Below, piece by piece: positions 16,790 through 23,664 of a DNA stretch of 34,054 nucleotides. Under the pieces are notes generated by a model. That model searched no databases. It saw only the letters and a program-made list of their open reading frames with translations, and was not told where the DNA came from. Source of the stretch: Krumholzibacterium sp965370495 (GTDB lineage: Bacteria; Krumholzibacteriota; Krumholzibacteriia; Krumholzibacteriales; Krumholzibacteriaceae). The DNA lies in the NCBI GenBank assembly GCA_965370495.1, contig CBDUUV010000013.1:1-34054 (forward strand), in the 5' to 3' direction. Made by a program: the position numbers and the translations under genes. The stretch's first letter is position 1, and each line of letters starts with the position of its first letter.

Positions 16790-18667
16790 ATGAAAAGAAA
16801 TATCAAAAGATTCGTTTTTGCCGTACTGCTGTTCTCTTCCGTGTCCGGGAGCCTTGCGGGCCCGTCTGTGGCCGACAAAAAAGATATAGAAAAGCACAAA
16901 GAGATCAGCCGTGGCCGGAATGAGGCCAGGGTGTTGATCAGGGAGAGAAATTTCAGCGAAGCGATAATCCTGCTGGAAAGGCTCCGCGGGAAGGTTCCCG
17001 AATACCATGAATTGGCCGAGATGTTATCGTCCTGCTATCTGAACGCGGGACGTCCGCAGGATGCCGTGACATTGCTGGAGAAAAGACTCGAAAGCTCGCC
17101 TGGCAGGATCGGATATGTGACCGTCCTCGGAAGAGCATATCTCGATACGGGGCGGAAGGAAAAGGCTCTGGAGACATGGCACAGCATACTGGGCGGCAGC
17201 GAAAGGCAGGCTGTGTATTACAGGACGATATCCGAGCTGGAATGGGCGGCTGGCATGTACAGGGAAGCAATAGAAACTTTGAGGCAGGGGACGAAGGTAA
17301 AAAAATATTACCAGCAGTATCTCAAGAAAATCATCATGTATGAAATGATACTCGAGGATTACGACGCGGCTTTCATGGATGAACTCGCTTTTCTGGATGC
17401 CCGGGAGGTTCCCCTGTCCGTCCGGCCCACGAACCTGTTCGATATATTTCGCGTGGCCGGGCGACCGGAAAAGTTCCTTGCCGTCGTGGATTCACTGGCT
17501 GAAAATTCGGAAAACAAACGGAGGTTTTTCGAGATGCTGGGCGTGCTGCTGGAGATAGATATGGGCAGGTTCGGGGATGGTGGCAAGCCGTTGCCGGAGA
17601 TGGGACTGAATGACGCGGAGATGTATTATTTTTCGGGGGTGGTGTTCGGCATGAAGGACAGGCAGGGCTACGAGTCGTATCATCGCCTGGTCGATGACCT
17701 GCTGGCCCGATTTACAGAAAGATATCCAGGATCTCCGATAGCTCCGCAGATGATGCTCGCTGCAGCGAATTACAGGATGAATATGGTTGTGAAGCAGAAA
17801 GCGGGGGGTGAGGAAGGCTTTACGGCTGTATTATCCCTGATCGACAAGGTGATTGAACATCCTCTCGGCGCCGCATACAGCAGCGCAGCTTTCCTGCTCA
17901 AGGCAAAGGTCCTTCAGGAGTATTTGTACAAATCCGAGGAAGCGCTGGTATGCCTGGACCGGGCCGGTTTTGTCTCGAAAAGGGGCCGGCTGGAAAGTGA
18001 GAGTTTGAGGATGAAAGCCCTTCTGGCGTCGGATGACCTGGAGAAGGCAAAGATCAGGTTCGAGAAGCTTGCTTCCGAACCTGATTCCAGCATGGCGGTT
18101 CTGGGAAGATTCGGACAGGGGATGTTGCATTACCTGTCCGGAGAATACGAAAAATCGATAGCCGAGTTGTCCGACCTTGCCGAAGAATGTCCCTGGAGTG
18201 AGTGGGCGAATGACGCGCTGGAAACGGCGATGTTGACCAAGTCGGCTCTGGAGGAGGGAACTGGCAGCCTGAACCTTTACGCGTTGTCGGAAAAAGAACA
18301 GAGCAGGGGGAGGTTCGAAGCCGCTGCCAGGGCGCTCGATTCCCTCGAAACGGCTTTTCCGGGGTCGGTGATCCTTACAAGGGCTGTTTACATGAAAGGC
18401 CTGGTAAAGGAAAAAGCAGGGAAGGTCGATGAAGCAAGGCAGATATTGATGGGCCTGGTGGAAAACCATCCCATGGATGATTATGCTCCCAGGGCGCTCG
18501 AAGAGCTCGGAAGGATGGCCGAGAAGGCAAGCCCCGATTCCGCCGCGGTTTTCTACGGACGGGTGCTGGAAAGATATCCGGAATATCCTTTCATTGCAAG
18601 GATCAGGAGAAGGTACATCGCGCTGAAGAAAACGGCCGGTGGAGGAGCAGCAGAGGTATGGGATTGA
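16790..18667 (+). CDS. Secreted tetratricopeptide-repeat protein
   Basis: A 625-residue exported protein with a signal peptide of about 28 residues (MKRNIKRF, hydrophobic core, ending near PSVA). Helical repeats of TPR type run through most of the rest: ARVLIRERNFSEAIILLERL, LSSCYLNAGRPQDAVTLLEK, LGRAYLDTGRKEKALETW, and toward the C terminus MLHYLSGEYEKSIAELSDLA and KEKAGKVDEARQILMGLVEN. TPR arrays bind other proteins, so a scaffold role in the envelope complex is likely. It starts 8 bases after the coiled-coil gene, and its last codons overlap the next gene by 10 bases. No catalytic domain is seen. Confidence 0.82.
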   Translation: MKRNIKRFVFAVLLFSSVSGSLAGPSVADKKDIEKHKEISRGRNEARVLIRERNFSEAIILLERLRGKVPEYHELAEMLSSCYLNAGRPQDAVTLLEKRLESSPGRIGYVTVLGRAYLDTGRKEKALETWHSILGGSERQAVYYRTISELEWAAGMYREAIETLRQGTKVKKYYQQYLKKIIMYEMILEDYDAAFMDELAFLDAREVPLSVRPTNLFDIFRVAGRPEKFLAVVDSLAENSENKRRFFEMLGVLLEIDMGRFGDGGKPLPEMGLNDAEMYYFSGVVFGMKDRQGYESYHRLVDDLLARFTERYPGSPIAPQMMLAAANYRMNMVVKQKAGGEEGFTAVLSLIDKVIEHPLGAAYSSAAFLLKAKVLQEYLYKSEEALVCLDRAGFVSKRGRLESESLRMKALLASDDLEKAKIRFEKLASEPDSSMAVLGRFGQGMLHYLSGEYEKSIAELSDLAEECPWSEWANDALETAMLTKSALEEGTGSLNLYALSEKEQSRGRFEAAARALDSLETAFPGSVILTRAVYMKGLVKEKAGKVDEARQILMGLVENHPMDDYAPRALEELGRMAEKASPDSAAVFYGRVLERYPEYPFIARIRRRYIALKKTAGGGAAEVWD

Positions 18668-20037
18668 GAAATAGCTGGTATTTATCTTCGGGCAGCCAGT
18701 TATGCCCGGGCCAAAAAAGGCGCGCGCGGGATGGGTGTTTGCCCGGGGCGTTTATAAAACTGTTTCGGAAACACTTGGCGGGCGTTGGGGTGGTGTTGCT
18801 AGCGGCCGTGATCATTCCCGTTGTTTCGGGCAATCTACGCGCGGAGATACTTGTTCCCATGGACCTGTCGCAGACCAACCATCTCAAAGCCTACGGACTT
18901 GCCTGGTATGCGCTCGAGAAGGGAGTAGATGTCAAGTGGTTGTTGAACTATCGCGGAGGGTCTTTTCTCATTCCCGAGGTCGCCGGGTTGTCTCTCGAAG
19001 CCCAGGCCAGGAACGTCTACCTGGAAAGGATTGACGCAGCGCGCGTCGCAGCTGTTTACAGCGAAGTGGAGGAGGGGAATATGGATGTCGTCCTACTGGA
19101 AAAAGCGCCAAAGATCGCGATCTACGCGCCGCCCAACAAACAGCCGTGGGATGACGCGGTTATGATGGCTCTTGAGTATGCCGGCATTCCGTATGATGTA
19201 GTCTATGACAGGGATGTCCTGACCGGGGGGCTGGCGAAATACGACTGGCTTCACCTGCATCACGAGGATTTTACAGGTCAGTACGGGAAGTTCTACGCAG
19301 GGTACAAAAACACGGAATGGTATATAAGGCAACAGATACTTTTCGAGCAGATCGCGGTTTCTCTTGGTTTTGACAAGGTGTCGGAAGAGAAGAAAGCAGT
19401 GGCCTGGATGATACGGGAATATATCCGGTCCGGCGGGTTTGTTTTTGCCATGTGTTCGGCATGCGATACTTTCGATCTCGCGCTGGCTGCCCACGGAATC
19501 GATATCGTGCCTCGGGAGTACGATCATGACGGCACGACACCGGGCTGTCAGGAAAAGCTGGATTACAGCAGGTGCCTGGCGTTTGAAGATTTCATGCTCA
19601 TCATGGACCCGAACACATATGAGTTTTCGAATATTGATATGACAAGTCGAGCCGCGAAGAGAGGGGAAACAAGGGATTATTTTACCCTGTTCGAATTCTC
19701 CGCCAGGTACGACCCGGTAGCCACTATGCTGGTTCAGAATCATGTATCGGTGATAAAGGGTTTTATGGGGCAGACCACATCCTTCAGAAAAAGCTTGTTG
19801 AAAAAGAAGATCATCATACTTGCCGAGGTGAAGGGGCGCGGGGAAGTAAAGTACCTGCATGGCAATCTCGGAAAAGGAACATTCACTTTTTTCGGTGGGC
19901 ACGATCCGGAAGATTACCAGCACTTCGTTGGTGATCCGCCCACAGATCTCAACCTGTATCCGCGGTCACCCGGGTACAGGCTTATCCTGAACAATATTCT
20001 TTTCCCCGCCGCAAGGAAAAAGCAGCAAAAGACCTGA
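18658..20037 (+). CDS. Secreted 'asparagine synthetase B'-named FCB family protein (GATase1-like fold likely)
   Basis: This matches the roughly 420-residue secreted family that Bacteroidetes annotations label asparagine synthetase B. Shared segments are ILVPMDLSQTNHLKAYGLAW, WLLNYRGGSFL, VVLLEKAPKIAIYAPPNKQP, WDDAVMMALEYAGIPYDVVYD, YDWLHLHHEDFTGQYGKFY and FTFFGGHDPEDYQHFVGDPP. The usual N-terminal Cys nucleophile and ATP-binding domain of real AsnB are absent, so the name is probably wrong. The turn FVFAMCSACDTFD (Cys266) resembles the nucleophile elbow of class I glutamine-amidotransferase-like folds; this is inference. A hydrophobic signal-like segment lies at about residues 39-58. The ATG at 18658, behind a GGAGGAG-rich stretch, overlaps the previous stop; a TTG at 18739 would give 432 residues, nearer the family length. 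It is last in the operon. Confidence 0.78.
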   Translation: MGLRNSWYLSSGSQLCPGQKRRARDGCLPGAFIKLFRKHLAGVGVVLLAAVIIPVVSGNLRAEILVPMDLSQTNHLKAYGLAWYALEKGVDVKWLLNYRGGSFLIPEVAGLSLEAQARNVYLERIDAARVAAVYSEVEEGNMDVVLLEKAPKIAIYAPPNKQPWDDAVMMALEYAGIPYDVVYDRDVLTGGLAKYDWLHLHHEDFTGQYGKFYAGYKNTEWYIRQQILFEQIAVSLGFDKVSEEKKAVAWMIREYIRSGGFVFAMCSACDTFDLALAAHGIDIVPREYDHDGTTPGCQEKLDYSRCLAFEDFMLIMDPNTYEFSNIDMTSRAAKRGETRDYFTLFEFSARYDPVATMLVQNHVSVIKGFMGQTTSFRKSLLKKKIIILAEVKGRGEVKYLHGNLGKGTFTFFGGHDPEDYQHFVGDPPTDLNLYPRSPGYRLILNNILFPAARKKQQKT

Positions 20038-20073
20038 GCCTGGCCGGAGCGGAAAAGTAGCCGTCATTTTTCC

Positions 20074-20102
20074 TTGACAGCATATCAGAAAGCGGGGAAT
20101 AT
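20074..20102 (+). promoter_or_regulatory. Possible promoter for small zinc-ribbon gene
   Basis: TTGACA (20074-20079) is a perfect -35 box, but the best -10 at 17-base spacing is GAATAT (20097-20102), a poor match. It lies between the AsnB-like gene and the zinc-ribbon gene, where a promoter is expected. Nothing else is seen between 20038 and 20150, including no convincing terminator for the long operon. Confidence 0.35.
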
Positions 20103-20154
20103 GAAACCCCTCAAGGTAAGGATGTGTGGGTTTTGCAGGGACTAACGTGGAGAT

Positions 20155-20198
20155 GGAGGTGAAAGGCCCGGTTTGTTGGGATCCGGGCCGGGATTATG
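20155..20198 (+). promoter_or_regulatory. Hairpin-bridged Shine-Dalgarno site
   Basis: A very strong SD, GGAGGTGA (20155-20162), lies 33 bases before the ATG at 20196, which is too far to act directly. Between them, GGCCCGG (20165-20171) and CCGGGCC (20183-20189) form a perfect 7-pair GC stem with an 11-base loop. If folded, two bases before the stem and six after it remain, so SD and ATG come to a normal distance. No in-frame start lies nearer the SD, because a stop (TGA at 20160-20162) closes that frame. Confidence 0.6.
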
Positions 20199-20387
20199 GT
20201 AGAGACTTTTACAGGGTGTCTCAAGTGCAATAAGGGAGTATTGCTTCCTCTTTCGGATTACGGAAGAGAAGGAGCAGCTATTCGTTACAAGGCGTGGGTT
20301 TGCAACAACCCTGATTGTGGGTTCAATATAAGGATCGACAACGGTGAGCTGAGTATTGGAAAACAATTGCAGATTTCCAGTAAGTAA
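20196..20387 (+). CDS. Small zinc-ribbon protein (63 aa)
   Basis: A 63-residue protein with a likely zinc site: Cys8-x2-Cys11 near the start and Cys36-x4-Cys41 (CNNPDC) later. Between them is GVLLPLSDYGREGAAIRYKAW, which reads as a strand-turn-strand ribbon. I believe similar short proteins occur in FCB genomes but cannot name a family. The composition, the strong upstream SD and a strong terminator 24 bases after the stop all argue that it is a real monocistronic gene. A nucleic-acid-binding or protein-binding role is only a guess from the fold type. The ATG at 20196 is the only canonical start. Confidence 0.75.
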   Translation: MVETFTGCLKCNKGVLLPLSDYGREGAAIRYKAWVCNNPDCGFNIRIDNGELSIGKQLQISSK

Positions 20388-20404
20388 TAATGTCAGATGT
20401 CGAT

Positions 20405-21271
20405 TCACAGGGACGGGGGCCCCGATGGGCCTTCGTCCTTCTTTTTTTTCGGTGCAGAATATTGTTCCAGCAGGAATATACCAGTCGCCAGCGCGACAAG
20501 AGATATTATTAACCATGGTATCGAAGGAGAGTGCATTTCGTTGATCAGAATGGTTTCCTCGCTTGTCGCGTTCAGATTGATCAGCGAAACGAGGTTGAGG
20601 AGGGCATGCGCGAAAAAAGGATAGAGGAGATTCCCTGTCCTGAAAAAGATATACCCGAGAATCATACCAAGTACTGTTATACCAGGGATATAAGTGAGGT
20701 TGAAATGAGAGGCGCCAAACACGGCGCCGGAAAGACAGATTGCAAACATGCCTGACATATTCCTCTGAAAGATCTGCTGGATGAATCCTCTGAATAGCAG
20801 TTCTTCGCCAAAGGGAGAGACGAGCACGCTTCCCGAGAGTATCGCAAGGAAGGACATGGCCCCTTTGGGCTTGATCGAAAGCAGGAAATCGATATAATCA
20901 GGATTTGCGGGCCTGTTTCTTTCAAACAACCAGGTCAAAGTATTGGTTGGCAGGATTGAGCCTGCGGCGATTATCAGGATTATCGCTGTCAGCACAGGGT
21001 CGGGGGGCTTCAGCCTGTACGTCCGAAGGAACCCGAGGTTAAATCTGTGAGTCAGCATGAATAGAGGAAGAACAATTCCTGCGGCAGCTGGCAGTATCAA
21101 TGAAACAACGATATGGCCCCTGAGAAAGAGAGCCACAGAGATATAAAGGTAGATAAGCAGGCAGGAGACCGAATACAGCAGGAGGATATAGTTGTTCACC
21201 AGGCCTAAAAGTGGCTGATGCCGGTACCCGGGTGTATCCGGACGGTCGTTTTTCTCGGGCAGGTCTTTCAT
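20405..21271 (-). CDS. CPBP-family intramembrane protease (CAAX-like, ABI)
   Basis: A polytopic membrane protein of 288 residues with about seven or eight hydrophobic helices. The CPBP (Rce1-like, formerly Abi) motifs are present: EELLFRGFIQQ carries the catalytic Glu-Glu and Arg, FGASHFN the first His, and FFAHALLN the second His in a late helix. Bacterial members are putative intramembrane glutamic proteases or protein-maturation factors; substrates are mostly unknown. The tail KKKKDEGPSGPPSL is hydrophilic. The start at 21271 is chosen because the frame upstream would run through the divergent HAD gene, and a promoter abuts it. There is no ribosome-binding site; the transcript may be leaderless. 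Confidence 0.88.
   Translation of the reverse strand: MKDLPEKNDRPDTPGYRHQPLLGLVNNYILLLYSVSCLLIYLYISVALFLRGHIVVSLILPAAAGIVLPLFMLTHRFNLGFLRTYRLKPPDPVLTAIILIIAAGSILPTNTLTWLFERNRPANPDYIDFLLSIKPKGAMSFLAILSGSVLVSPFGEELLFRGFIQQIFQRNMSGMFAICLSGAVFGASHFNLTYIPGITVLGMILGYIFFRTGNLLYPFFAHALLNLVSLINLNATSEETILINEMHSPSIPWLIISLVALATGIFLLEQYSAPKKKKDEGPSGPPSL
20411..20449 (+). terminator. Strong intrinsic terminator of the zinc-ribbon gene, inside the CPBP reading frame
   Basis: A continuous 12-pair stem (20411-20422 with 20427-20438, two of them G-U) closes on the tetraloop CGAT and is followed by TTCTTTTTTTT to 20449. It starts 24 bases after the zinc-ribbon stop. It lies wholly within the last codons of the convergent CPBP gene, whose KKKK run is encoded by the opposite strand of the T tract. 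Confidence 0.85.
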
Positions 21272-21279
21272 GGGGATAG

Positions 21280-21308
21280 AATATACATTCGATGTATTTG
21301 CGCTACAA
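21280..21308 (-). promoter_or_regulatory. Promoter giving a leaderless CPBP mRNA
   Basis: On the minus strand, TTGTAG (21308-21303) and TATATT (21285-21280) are 17 bases apart. The -10 box ends eight bases before the ATG at 21271, so transcription would begin at or next to the A of the start codon. The CCCC before the ATG offers no ribosome-binding site, consistent with leaderless initiation. Confidence 0.55.
21283..21297. promoter_or_regulatory. 15-bp palindrome, possible operator
   Basis: ATACAT-TCG-ATGTAT is a perfect inverted repeat. It overlaps the -10 box and spacer of the CPBP promoter and lies 26 bases before the start of the divergent HAD gene. Position and symmetry suit a dimeric repressor, but no regulator gene is adjacent and I know of no matching factor. 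Confidence 0.4.
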
Positions 21309-21322
21309 GCGGAAAGGGTGCC

Positions 21323-22018
21323 ATGATCAAGCTGATTATCTTTGACCTCGACAATACCCTGACAGATTTCATACGGATGAAGAAAAATTCGATAGAAGCT
21401 GCCGTAAAAGCAATGATCGATGCAGGCGTGGAGTTTCCCCCGGACAAGATCAAGGAACAGATCTTCCGCATCTATGACGAGGAAGGGATCGAATATCAGA
21501 AAGTTTTCGACAAGCTTCTCATACAGCTGGTTGGAAAAGTTGATTGCAAGGCTCTTGCTTCGGCGATCGTCGCGTACCGCAAGGCAAGGGAGGCGGCGCT
21601 TGTACTTTATCCCCATGTGAACAAGACACTGCTTGCGCTTGTCAAGAGAGGGCTGAAGCTTGCCGTGATATCCGATGCCCCGAGACAGGAAGCATGGCTC
21701 AGGCTGTGTTACCTGCAGCTTCAGCATATTTTCGATGTCGTAGTAGCATTCGAGGATTCGGGCGAGCACAAGCCGAACCCACTCCCTTTTCGGATGGTCC
21801 TGGACAGGCTCGGGATCGAACCGGGCGAAGCGATAATGGTCGGGGACTGGCCCGCCAGGGATATTATCGGCGCGTCGAAGCTTGGGATCAAAACAGTGTT
21901 CGCAAGGTATGGAGATACATTCGGTACCGATGTGTCAGGGGCGGATTATGATATAGATGATATCGTATGTCTCCTGGATATCGTCGAAAAACTGAATGGG
22001 AATGAGCCGAAAGGATAA
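21323..22018 (+). CDS. HAD-superfamily hydrolase (subfamily IA)
   Basis: A 231-residue phosphatase-like protein with all four HAD motifs. DLDNTLT (Asp8, Asp10) holds the nucleophile, AVISDAP is motif II, KPNPLPF carries the motif III Lys, and VGDWPARDIIGA is motif IV. A helical cap of about 80 residues lies between motifs I and II, giving subfamily IA. The substrate cannot be told from sequence; phosphoglycolate phosphatase-like enzymes and the archaeal-type CTE7 HAD family are near relatives. The ATG at 21323 follows AAGGGTG closely. The gene is first in a tight operon, with nnrDE starting five bases after its stop, so it may serve metabolite repair. Confidence 0.88.
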   Translation: MIKLIIFDLDNTLTDFIRMKKNSIEAAVKAMIDAGVEFPPDKIKEQIFRIYDEEGIEYQKVFDKLLIQLVGKVDCKALASAIVAYRKAREAALVLYPHVNKTLLALVKRGLKLAVISDAPRQEAWLRLCYLQLQHIFDVVVAFEDSGEHKPNPLPFRMVLDRLGIEPGEAIMVGDWPARDIIGASKLGIKTVFARYGDTFGTDVSGADYDIDDIVCLLDIVEKLNGNEPKG

Positions 22019-22023
22019 ATGAC

Positions 22024-23622
22024 ATGCGTGTCGTAACCAGTGAACAGATGAGGCGGCTCGACGAAGCGACGATTGGCAGGTTCGAGCCGGGGCTTGTGTT
22101 GATGGAACGCGCGGGGCAGGGGATATTCGACTCGATAACAGACTGGCTGAAAGACACTTCGGGAGAGTGTGTCTCGATTTTCCTGGGAAGTGGAAATAAC
22201 GCCGGAGACGGGCTTGTCGTCGCACGGCTTCTCGCGGGGGCGGGTGTCAAAATAGTGTTGATGTATATGCGCGAGCCAGAAAAATTTTCACCGGACGCGT
22301 CGAAGAATTATGCGCGCCTCGACAAGGCTCGCGAGAAAGGGTTGATAAGCGAGGTATTTCTCTATCTCTCAGACTGGAAGCAAAAGGTGACCGAGGTGTT
22401 GAACGAAACCAGCCTCGTCATCGATGCTCTTCTCGGAACCGGGATCAGCAGTGACGTAAAGGACGATTACAGGGAAATCATCGATGTTATCAATTCGTGC
22501 GGATCACCGGTCGTCGCGGTGGATATACCGTCAGGAGTCAACGGCACATCGGCCGAGATCATGGGATCCGCCGTGGTAGCCGATCTGACTGTTACCATGG
22601 GGTTGCCGAAAACAGGAACTGTCTTTTATCCCGGGAAAGCCTGCAGCGGTGCGATAGAAGTGGTGGATATCGGCATTCCCGATGAAGTTATTGAGGAGAG
22701 CGGGATAGATTCATACCTGCTTGATATAGATCTTGCCCTGGAGGATCTTCCGCGCAGGGATCCTGGCGCGCACAAATTCGATTGCGGGTCGCTCCTGGTA
22801 ATAGCAGGCAGCAGGCGATACAGCGGCGCGGCATATCTCTCCGCGGCCGCAGCTCTGAGGACAGGAGTCGGAATCGTTTACCTCGCGGCGCCCGAATCCA
22901 TAAGAACGGTGATCCAGTCGCTGGTTCCAGAGATAATATTTATTTCCCTGCCCGAGACGGATGGAGGGTCTATTTCTGAAAATGCCCTGGACCTTCTGCA
23001 GGGGGAGATAAGATATGATGCTGTTGCGATAGGCCCGGGACTGACGACTGATGAAGAAACAACAAGGTTTGTTAAAAAGTTTGTTGCCGGGGCCGGTGTG
23101 CCTGTCCTGGTCGATGCCGATGGAATAAACTCGTACCCCGGAGGTTTCTCGGAGCTCGAAAAAGCCTCGAAGAAAAAAGAGATAATTATTACTCCCCATT
23201 CTGGCGAATTAAGAAGGCTTGCCGGGCGGGAGATTCCAGGCTTACCGGGCGGGAGAACGGCTTTTTTGGTATCGCTGGTCGAGGGGACCGGGATTACCCT
23301 TGTGCATAAGGGAGCGCCAACGGTCATAGCTCATCCATCTTCGAGGATTGATATAAACGTTGAAGGCCATCCAGGCCTCGCGACTGCGGGAAGCGGTGAT
23401 GTTTTGACGGGAGCCATAGCAGGTTTTCTCGCGCAGGGAGCGACTGCCGGGAGGGCGGCCAGGTTGGGTGTGTACCTGCATTCGAGGGCTGCTGACATCG
23501 CTGCCCTTGATGTCGGGGAACGGGGAATGATAGCGGGAGATTGTTGTGATGCGTTGCCCCTGGCTTTCAGGGAACTGGAGGAGGAGAACGATCCGTGGCG
23601 GGTGGATATGTGCAAGGATTGA
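22024..23622 (+). CDS. nnrDE: Bifunctional NAD(P)H-hydrate epimerase / ADP-dependent NAD(P)H-hydrate dehydratase
   Basis: Repairs damaged NADH and NADPH: the N-terminal half interconverts R- and S-hydrates, and the C-terminal half dehydrates S-NAD(P)HX using ADP. The 532-residue length is standard for the fusion. Epimerase domain (about 1-220): MRVVTSEQMRRLDEATI, GSGNNAGDGLVVAR, DALLGTGISS and AVDIPSGVNG. Dehydratase domain (about 235-525): HKFDCGSLLVIAGSRRYSGA, AIGPGL, LVDADGINSY, IITPHSGELRRL, LVHKGAPTVI and HPGLATAGSGDVLTGAIAGF, which contains the ribokinase-like catalytic GSGD. It begins five bases after the HAD gene; the next gene, thiL, is about 39 bases away. Confidence 0.95.
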   Translation: MRVVTSEQMRRLDEATIGRFEPGLVLMERAGQGIFDSITDWLKDTSGECVSIFLGSGNNAGDGLVVARLLAGAGVKIVLMYMREPEKFSPDASKNYARLDKAREKGLISEVFLYLSDWKQKVTEVLNETSLVIDALLGTGISSDVKDDYREIIDVINSCGSPVVAVDIPSGVNGTSAEIMGSAVVADLTVTMGLPKTGTVFYPGKACSGAIEVVDIGIPDEVIEESGIDSYLLDIDLALEDLPRRDPGAHKFDCGSLLVIAGSRRYSGAAYLSAAAALRTGVGIVYLAAPESIRTVIQSLVPEIIFISLPETDGGSISENALDLLQGEIRYDAVAIGPGLTTDEETTRFVKKFVAGAGVPVLVDADGINSYPGGFSELEKASKKKEIIITPHSGELRRLAGREIPGLPGGRTAFLVSLVEGTGITLVHKGAPTVIAHPSSRIDINVEGHPGLATAGSGDVLTGAIAGFLAQGATAGRAARLGVYLHSRAADIAALDVGERGMIAGDCCDALPLAFRELEEENDPWRVDMCKD

Positions 23623-23650
23623 TATTTCGTTCTTCATGTTTGATGTGAAA

Positions 23651-23664
23651 AGGAGAGAAAGATC
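23651..23664 (+). promoter_or_regulatory. Ribosome-binding site pointing to an ATC start for thiL
   Basis: AGGAG (23651-23655) lies six bases before ATC at 23662, normal spacing. The frame is open from there, and the added residues fit the ThiL N terminus. The first canonical start in frame is TTG at 23689, preceded by a poorer and very close AGGGAAG. A tiny ATG-TGA at 23643 is out of frame and trivial. A non-canonical ATC start, or a sequencing change from ATG, is likely. Confidence 0.5.

Noticed and set aside
20173..20202. Leader peptide starting at tandem TTG codons after the strong SD
   Set aside because: Possible, with a stop overlapping the zinc-ribbon start, but the spacing of 12-15 bases is long and the codons lie inside the perfect GC hairpin; the bridging model explains both SD and stem more simply.
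21272..21769. Upstream extension of the CPBP frame to about 454 codons
   Set aside because: The extension lies antisense to the well-supported HAD gene and adds nothing membrane-like; the start at 21271 agrees with the promoter.
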